Of a stretch of 64,000 nt of DNA, positions 59,587 through 64,000 are shown piece by piece. This stretch comes from Bacteroidota bacterium (GTDB lineage: Bacteria; Bacteroidota; Bacteroidia; Bacteroidales; Lentimicrobiaceae): positions 62,001-126,000 of the forward strand of contig WSXX01000012.1 in NCBI GenBank assembly GCA_009773515.1. The letters are read 5' to 3'. The stretch's first letter is position 1. Each line of letters opens with the position of its first letter. Below the pieces are notes generated by a model. The model was not told where the DNA came from. It saw only the letters and a list, made by a program, of their open reading frames with translations, and ran no database searches. Both the position numbers and the translations under genes were made by a program.

Positions 59587-60873
59587 ATGAAAGTACTGAT
59601 GTTTGGATGGGAGTTCCCGCCTCATATTACCGGAGGGCTGGGAACCGCTTGTTTTGGAATGACAAAAGGTTTGCTGAAAAATGATGTTGAAGTCATCTTT
59701 GTAGTGCCTAAAGCATATGGTGATGAAAGTCAGGAAGCTGTCAGGCTGGTGAATGCAAGCGATGTCAGTATTGATATCAGAAAAACCGAACAAACAGAAT
59801 TCTGGAAGAACATCACATACCTCGAAGTAAATTCAAGTCTTGTGCCTTACATCGGACCAGAAGCTTTCGATAACCTGATGGAATCGAATGAGAAAGTCAC
59901 AACACTGAATGAAGAATCAGTTTTTAATGCCCGTTATGTTTTTTCAGGAAAATACGGCGAAAACCTTTTGCAGGAAGTTGCGCGTTATGCACTGGTAGGA
60001 GCGCAGATTGCCCGCGATTCTGAATTTGATCTTATTCATGCCCACGACTGGCTCACGTATTCAGCAGGAGTTGCTGCCAAACAAGCTACCGGTAAACCAC
60101 TTGTGGTGCATATGCATGCCACTGAGTTTGACCGCTCAGGCGAAAGTGTTAATCAACGTGTTTATGATATTGAACGCGCCGGAATGATGGCTGCTGATCG
60201 GGTTATTACTGTTAGCAACCTTACCCGGAATATTGTGATTGACAGGTACGGAATCGATCCCGCAAAGGTAATTACTGTTCACAATGCAGTGGAACCTGTT
60301 GATAGACCTGATGCTGAAAAACCAGAAAAACATGTTCCGGAGAAAATAGTAACTTTTCTTGGAAGGGTTACTTTTCAGAAAGGACCGGAATATTTTATTG
60401 AAGCAGCTTACAAGGTGCTGCAGCGCGATCCTAATGTGCGTTTTGTAATGGCCGGCACTGGTGATTTATTAGAGAAAATGATACGTCGTGTTGCTCAGCT
60501 CAGAATTTCAACGAAGTTTCACTTTACGGGATTTCTTAGAGGTGATAACGTTGATAAAATGTTTGCCATGAGCGATGTATATGTAATGCCTTCTGTTTCA
60601 GAACCTTTTGGCATTTCTCCGCTCGAAGCCATGCGCTCAAATGTACCTGTCGTTATTTCCAAACAATCAGGAGTTGCCGAAGTTCTTCATCATGCACTAA
60701 AGGTCGATTTCTGGGATATTGATGCAATGGCCGATGCAATCTACGGATTGCTTCAATACAAGAGCCTGCCTGAGATGTTCTCAAAATACGGCGCAATGGA
60801 AGTAGATAACCTTAAATGGGAAAATGCGGCCAGACACATCAAAACAGTTTACGAACAGGTTTATCAAGAATAA
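59587..60873 (+). CDS. GT4-type glycosyltransferase of the glycogen locus
   Basis: A 428-residue protein that opens MKVLMFGWEFPPHITGGLGTACFGMTKGL, with the starch-synthase-like 'GGLG' loop, then LIHAHDWLTYSAGVAAKQ and VVHMHATEFDRSGES. The C-terminal GT-B half carries VTFLGRVTFQKGPEYFIEAAYKVLQ, KFHFTGFLRGDNVDKMFAMSDVYVMPSVSEPFGISPLEAMRSNVPVVISKQSGVAEVL, with the EX7E-like EPFGISPLE motif. Members of this group (GT4, nucleotide-sugar donor) sit with GH57 and debranching enzyme genes in Bacteroidota and may elongate or prime alpha-glucan; the exact donor and acceptor are not assignable. Confidence 0.93.
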   Translation: MKVLMFGWEFPPHITGGLGTACFGMTKGLLKNDVEVIFVVPKAYGDESQEAVRLVNASDVSIDIRKTEQTEFWKNITYLEVNSSLVPYIGPEAFDNLMESNEKVTTLNEESVFNARYVFSGKYGENLLQEVARYALVGAQIARDSEFDLIHAHDWLTYSAGVAAKQATGKPLVVHMHATEFDRSGESVNQRVYDIERAGMMAADRVITVSNLTRNIVIDRYGIDPAKVITVHNAVEPVDRPDAEKPEKHVPEKIVTFLGRVTFQKGPEYFIEAAYKVLQRDPNVRFVMAGTGDLLEKMIRRVAQLRISTKFHFTGFLRGDNVDKMFAMSDVYVMPSVSEPFGISPLEAMRSNVPVVISKQSGVAEVLHHALKVDFWDIDAMADAIYGLLQYKSLPEMFSKYGAMEVDNLKWENAARHIKTVYEQVYQE

Positions 60874-60901
60874 TATTTTTAATGCTTTAAATTCCTTTAT
60901 T

Positions 60902-62440
60902 ATGAGGTCAATTTGTTTATACTTTCAGGTACATCAGCCTTCCCGACTGAGAACTTACCGGTTTTTCGATATTGGTGTTAACCACCACTATTATGATGAT
61001 TATCAAAACAGAACCATTGTGCGGAGAGTGGCTGAAAAGTCATACTTGCCCATGAACAAGCTTTTGCTTGATCTGATTAATGAGTACGGGGCAGCCTTCA
61101 AGGTTACTTTTTCTATCTCGGGTATAGCCCTGGATCAGTTTGCTCAGTATGCACCTGAAGTAATTGACAGCTTTAAAAAACTGGCGAATACCGGTAATGT
61201 GGAATTTCTCGCTGAAACTTATGCCCATTCGCTGGTTTCGCTTAAAGATACCGAAGAATTTCGCAGTCAGGTGATGATGCATGCCGATCGTATTGAATCA
61301 TTGTTTGGAAAACGCCCAACCTCATTCCGGAATACTGAGCTTATTTATTCCGATTACATCGGAGAGCAGGTTCTTGATATGGGATTTAATATTATGCTGA
61401 CTGAAGGTGCAAGACATATTCTGGGTTGGAAGAGTCCAAACTTTATGTATTGTAATGCTGCCAGCCCTAAGTTAAAGTTGCTGCTCCGAAATTACCAGCT
61501 GAGCGACGATATCAGATTTCGTTTTTCGAACCAGAGCTGGATCGAGTGGCCGCTTACCGCTGAGAAGTTTGCCAACTGGATAAACTCATACGACAAGAAT
61601 CAGCAGGTGCTTAATGTATTTCTCGACTATGAGACTTTCGGAGAGCACCAATGGGCTGAAACCGGGATTTTTGAGTTTATGAAAGCAATGCCTAAACAAG
61701 TATTTGCTTTAACTGATTATACTTTTGATACACCTTCCGGAATTGCAGGGAAAGTTCAACCTGTTTCAGCTGTCTCGGTTCCGGTCCCCATTTCATGGGC
61801 CGACGAAGAACGTGATCTTACCGCCTGGCTGGGCAATGAAATGCAGGATGAAGCTTTTGAGTCAATCTATAAATTGTTGCCGCAGATGAAGGGATGCAAA
61901 AATCCTGAGATTATTAAGGATTGGTTATACCTGCAAACTTCTGACCATTTCTATTACATGTGTACCAAATGGTTCTCAGATGGTGCTGTTCATAATTATT
62001 TTAATCCTTACAGCTCTCCCTATGAGGCATTTATAAATTATATGAATGCTTTGTCTGATTTTATCAGAAGATTAGAAACCGCTCAGGTACAGGCAGAGCC
62101 TGCGCCTGAATACAGTATTCCTGATCCCAAAGCGCTTACATCAAAGTCAAGACTCGCTATCAGGGATAGTGAAGAGCCTGAAACCTCTGAAGATTTTGAA
62201 ATTCTTCTCAGCCTTTCCAAAGCCAAACTCAAAGAATTTTTAGCGTCTGTTGATGCAAAAACATTGGCTTATTCCTTGTACGACCGATCAGAGGATGAGA
62301 TTAAAAAATTGATAAAAAAACTTCCTGATACATTTCGTGAAGAGCTTGCAGCAGTAAGGACTCAGATAAAAAAACCACGTAAGTCCACACTCGACTCCTA
62401 CAAAAACAAGGTGACTGATATGCTGAAGTCGCTGTTTTAA
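60902..62440 (+). CDS. GH57-family alpha-amylase/4-alpha-glucanotransferase
   Basis: A 512-residue protein from the ATG at 60902 (MRSICLYFQVHQPSRLRTYRFFDIG); a longer frame from 60824 overlaps the GT4 gene and has no family features. GH57 motifs: CLYFQVHQPSRL (motif 1, HQP), the catalytic Glu region SFRNTELIYSDYIGE, and the acid/base Asp region VFLDYETFGEHQWAETGIFEFM. The last ~110 residues are charged and helical (SLSKAKLKEFLASVDAKTLAYSLYDRSEDEIKKLIKKLPDTFREELA), beyond the catalytic fold. It degrades or transfers alpha-1,4-glucans and is 28 bp from the GT4 gene, so co-transcribed. Confidence 0.93.
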   Translation: MRSICLYFQVHQPSRLRTYRFFDIGVNHHYYDDYQNRTIVRRVAEKSYLPMNKLLLDLINEYGAAFKVTFSISGIALDQFAQYAPEVIDSFKKLANTGNVEFLAETYAHSLVSLKDTEEFRSQVMMHADRIESLFGKRPTSFRNTELIYSDYIGEQVLDMGFNIMLTEGARHILGWKSPNFMYCNAASPKLKLLLRNYQLSDDIRFRFSNQSWIEWPLTAEKFANWINSYDKNQQVLNVFLDYETFGEHQWAETGIFEFMKAMPKQVFALTDYTFDTPSGIAGKVQPVSAVSVPVPISWADEERDLTAWLGNEMQDEAFESIYKLLPQMKGCKNPEIIKDWLYLQTSDHFYYMCTKWFSDGAVHNYFNPYSSPYEAFINYMNALSDFIRRLETAQVQAEPAPEYSIPDPKALTSKSRLAIRDSEEPETSEDFEILLSLSKAKLKEFLASVDAKTLAYSLYDRSEDEIKKLIKKLPDTFREELAAVRTQIKKPRKSTLDSYKNKVTDMLKSLF

Positions 62441-62560
62441 TCCGTATTTTTGCACCGCCGAATTTCGGGATGAAATCTGGTAGTTCTGTAATGAACTGCT
62501 TATCAGATATTCATGTTCGGAGATATGTTAAACGGCGAAATCTTAACCCAGATAATAAAC

Positions 62561-64000
62561 ATGACCGAAAAGAAAAACCTAAGGCCAGATTATATTTTTG
62601 AAACAAGTTGGGAAATCTGTAATAAAGTTGGAGGCATATATACGGTTGTTTCAACCAAAGCCCCTGGAATACAGAAAGAATACGAAGATAACTACATCCT
62701 CATAGGCCCTGATGTTTGGAAGGAAACCGATCAGAATCCTGATTTTATCGAAGACAGGTATATTTACAAATCATGGCGTGAATTTGCCGAATCGCGTGGC
62801 CTGCACATTCGTATTGGCCGTTGGAACATAAAAAGCCGCCCTATTGTTGTGCTGGTGGACTTTACTCCATATTTCCATCAGAAAGATATAATCTTTGCCA
62901 AGTTCTGGGAATCTTATCAGCTCGATTCAATCTCCGGTCAGTGGGATTATGTTGAACCTGCACTTTTTGGCTACGCTGCAGCAAGAGTGATAGAAAATTT
63001 TTATGAGTTCAATATCTCCGCTCACGATAAACTGGTCGCTATTTTTCATGAATGGATGACAGCAACAGGAGTGCTTCACCTGAGAGAGAATGTTCCGCAG
63101 ATCGGTTGTATTTTTACTACGCACGCCACCGTGCTTGGCCGTTCAATTGCAGGTAATAACCTTCCGCTTTACAGCGAATTCGACAATTACCCCGGAGAAA
63201 CCACAGCCAGAAGGTTTGACGTGATGTCAAAGTTTTCGCTTGAAAGAGCTGCTGCCCGTGTCAGCGATGTTTTTACAACAGTAAGTGAGATTACAGCCGA
63301 AGAATGCAAACATTTCCTGGGGCGGCAGGTTGACATTGTTACTCCTAATGGATTTGATGATGGTTTTGTACCTCCACCGGCTGAGTTTGCTAACCGGCGC
63401 GAAATTGCCCGAATCAAACTAATGCAGGTTAGCCGTGCGTTGTTTAATACCGATCTTCCGGATGACAGCCTGCTGGTAATCAACAGCGGCCGTTATGAGT
63501 TCAGAAACAAGGGAATAGATCTTTATATTGATGCGCTCGCACGCCTGAATAAAAATCCTGACCTTAAAAAGAGCATTATTGCATTTATTGCAGTTCCAGC
63601 GAATCATACCGGTGCTTCAGCCGACCTTAACAACAGATTAAATAATCCCGATTTCAACCATCCGGTTGAAGGTGTTTATCTGACTCACGGACTTCACGAT
63701 TATGAATACGATAGTGTAATCAACCGTGCTAGATCAGCTGGTTTGCTCAATAAAACCGGTGATAAAGTAAAACTGATTTTTGTCCCTTCATATCTTAATG
63801 GTTTTGATGGAATTTTTAACCTTGATTATTACGAATTGCTGATCGGGTTTGATTTATCGGTTTTCCCATCTTATTACGAACCTTGGGGATATACTCCTTT
63901 AGAGAGTCTTGCCTTTCATATTCCTACCATCACCACCTCTCTGGCTGGTTTTGGATTATGGATACGAGAAAAATATAGTGAATGTGAGCCCGGGGCCTGG
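62561..64000 (+). CDS. Eukaryote-type (GT3) glycogen synthase, 3' end beyond window
   Basis: The frame is open from the ATG at 62561 to the window end (480 codons, no stop); in-frame ATGs at 62513 and 62525 precede it but lack family support. It starts MTEKKNLRPDYIFETSWEICNKVGGIYTVVSTKA, the GT3 signature. It continues with YILIGPDVWKETD, VAIFHEWMTATGVLHLRENVPQIGCIFTTHATVLGRSIAGN, RAAARVSDVFTTVSEITAEECKHFLGR, VTPNGFDDGF, INSGRYEFRNKGIDLYIDALARL and, near the edge, FPSYYEPWGYTPLESLAFHIPTITTSLAGFG. It uses UDP-glucose to extend glycogen in yeast-type enzymes, and its presence with a GH57/debranching set is typical of Bacteroidales. Confidence 0.95.
   Translation, partial: MTEKKNLRPDYIFETSWEICNKVGGIYTVVSTKAPGIQKEYEDNYILIGPDVWKETDQNPDFIEDRYIYKSWREFAESRGLHIRIGRWNIKSRPIVVLVDFTPYFHQKDIIFAKFWESYQLDSISGQWDYVEPALFGYAAARVIENFYEFNISAHDKLVAIFHEWMTATGVLHLRENVPQIGCIFTTHATVLGRSIAGNNLPLYSEFDNYPGETTARRFDVMSKFSLERAAARVSDVFTTVSEITAEECKHFLGRQVDIVTPNGFDDGFVPPPAEFANRREIARIKLMQVSRALFNTDLPDDSLLVINSGRYEFRNKGIDLYIDALARLNKNPDLKKSIIAFIAVPANHTGASADLNNRLNNPDFNHPVEGVYLTHGLHDYEYDSVINRARSAGLLNKTGDKVKLIFVPSYLNGFDGIFNLDYYELLIGFDLSVFPSYYEPWGYTPLESLAFHIPTITTSLAGFGLWIREKYSECEPGAW

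Noticed and set aside
1-64000. rRNA, tRNA or intact insertion sequence
   Set aside because: Scanning gaps by eye showed no cloverleaf, rRNA signature or transposase gene; only MITE-like non-coding elements were seen.

Overview
The window looks like a chromosomal segment of a free-living or sediment-type member of Bacteroidota, probably class Bacteroidia. Supporting signs are exported proteins ending in type IX secretion (T9SS) sorting domains, short signal peptides ending in FGQ/FSQ/FAQ, Bacteroidota-type promoters (TTTG-N19-TAnnTTTG), a eukaryote-type GT3 glycogen synthase beside a debranching enzyme/GT4/GH57 cluster, AAA/DUF4143 ATPases, DUF2293 and DUF6599 proteins, and low-GC intergenic DNA rich in small repeats. 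I found no rRNA, tRNA, CRISPR array or intact insertion sequence.

Layout. 1-5 kb: 5' end of an acyl-CoA synthetase-like gene, an ATP-cone/Mrr-like nuclease, an OsmC peroxiredoxin, a DUF2293 protein and an AAA/DUF4143 ATPase preceded by a strong palindrome. 5-9.7 kb: topoisomerase III, a Tat-exported DUF362 protein and a DUF6599 protein. 9.7-15 kb: a 1202-residue beta-helix surface protein plus a 73-residue membrane peptide, flanked on both sides by arrays of one repeat family. 15-20 kb: a substrate-binding-domain histidine kinase, then an OmpR-type two-component operon with a PepSY-like lipoprotein and a YgiW-like OB-fold protein. 20-27 kb: an L-domain/LRR surface protein and accessory genes (small hypothetical, esterase, large lipoprotein).

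27-32.4 kb holds the most distinctive locus: five tightly packed minus-strand genes encoding a UbiA-type prenyltransferase, a type III polyketide synthase, a methyltransferase, an FAD-dependent aromatic hydroxylase and a second, membrane-associated methyltransferase. This resembles the Streptomyces srsABC phenolic-lipid operon (PKS, methyltransferase, flavoprotein hydroxylase) with a prenyltransferase added, suggesting a methylated, oxidised and possibly prenylated alkylresorcinol or quinone lipid.

32.6-39.7 kb: stress/housekeeping minus-strand genes (CbpM, CbpA, TlpA-like thioredoxin, DUF202, stand-alone CheB, P-type Ca2+ ATPase, archaeo-eukaryotic release-factor-like protein). 40.2-40.6 kb: a truncated DUF892 ferritin-like gene next to a 228-bp MITE whose inverted copy lies at 1.4 kb. 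41-44.4 kb: a KaiC-KaiB-PAS histidine kinase operon without KaiA. 44.8-48.8 kb: small exported hypotheticals and another T9SS surface protein. 48.9-57.3 kb: MnmE, succinyl-CoA synthetase alpha, a beta-helix lipoprotein, GNAT and DUF1801 proteins and an S9 peptidase. 57.6 kb to the end: a glycogen metabolism operon (debranching enzyme, GT4, GH57, GT3 glycogen synthase, the last cut by the window edge).
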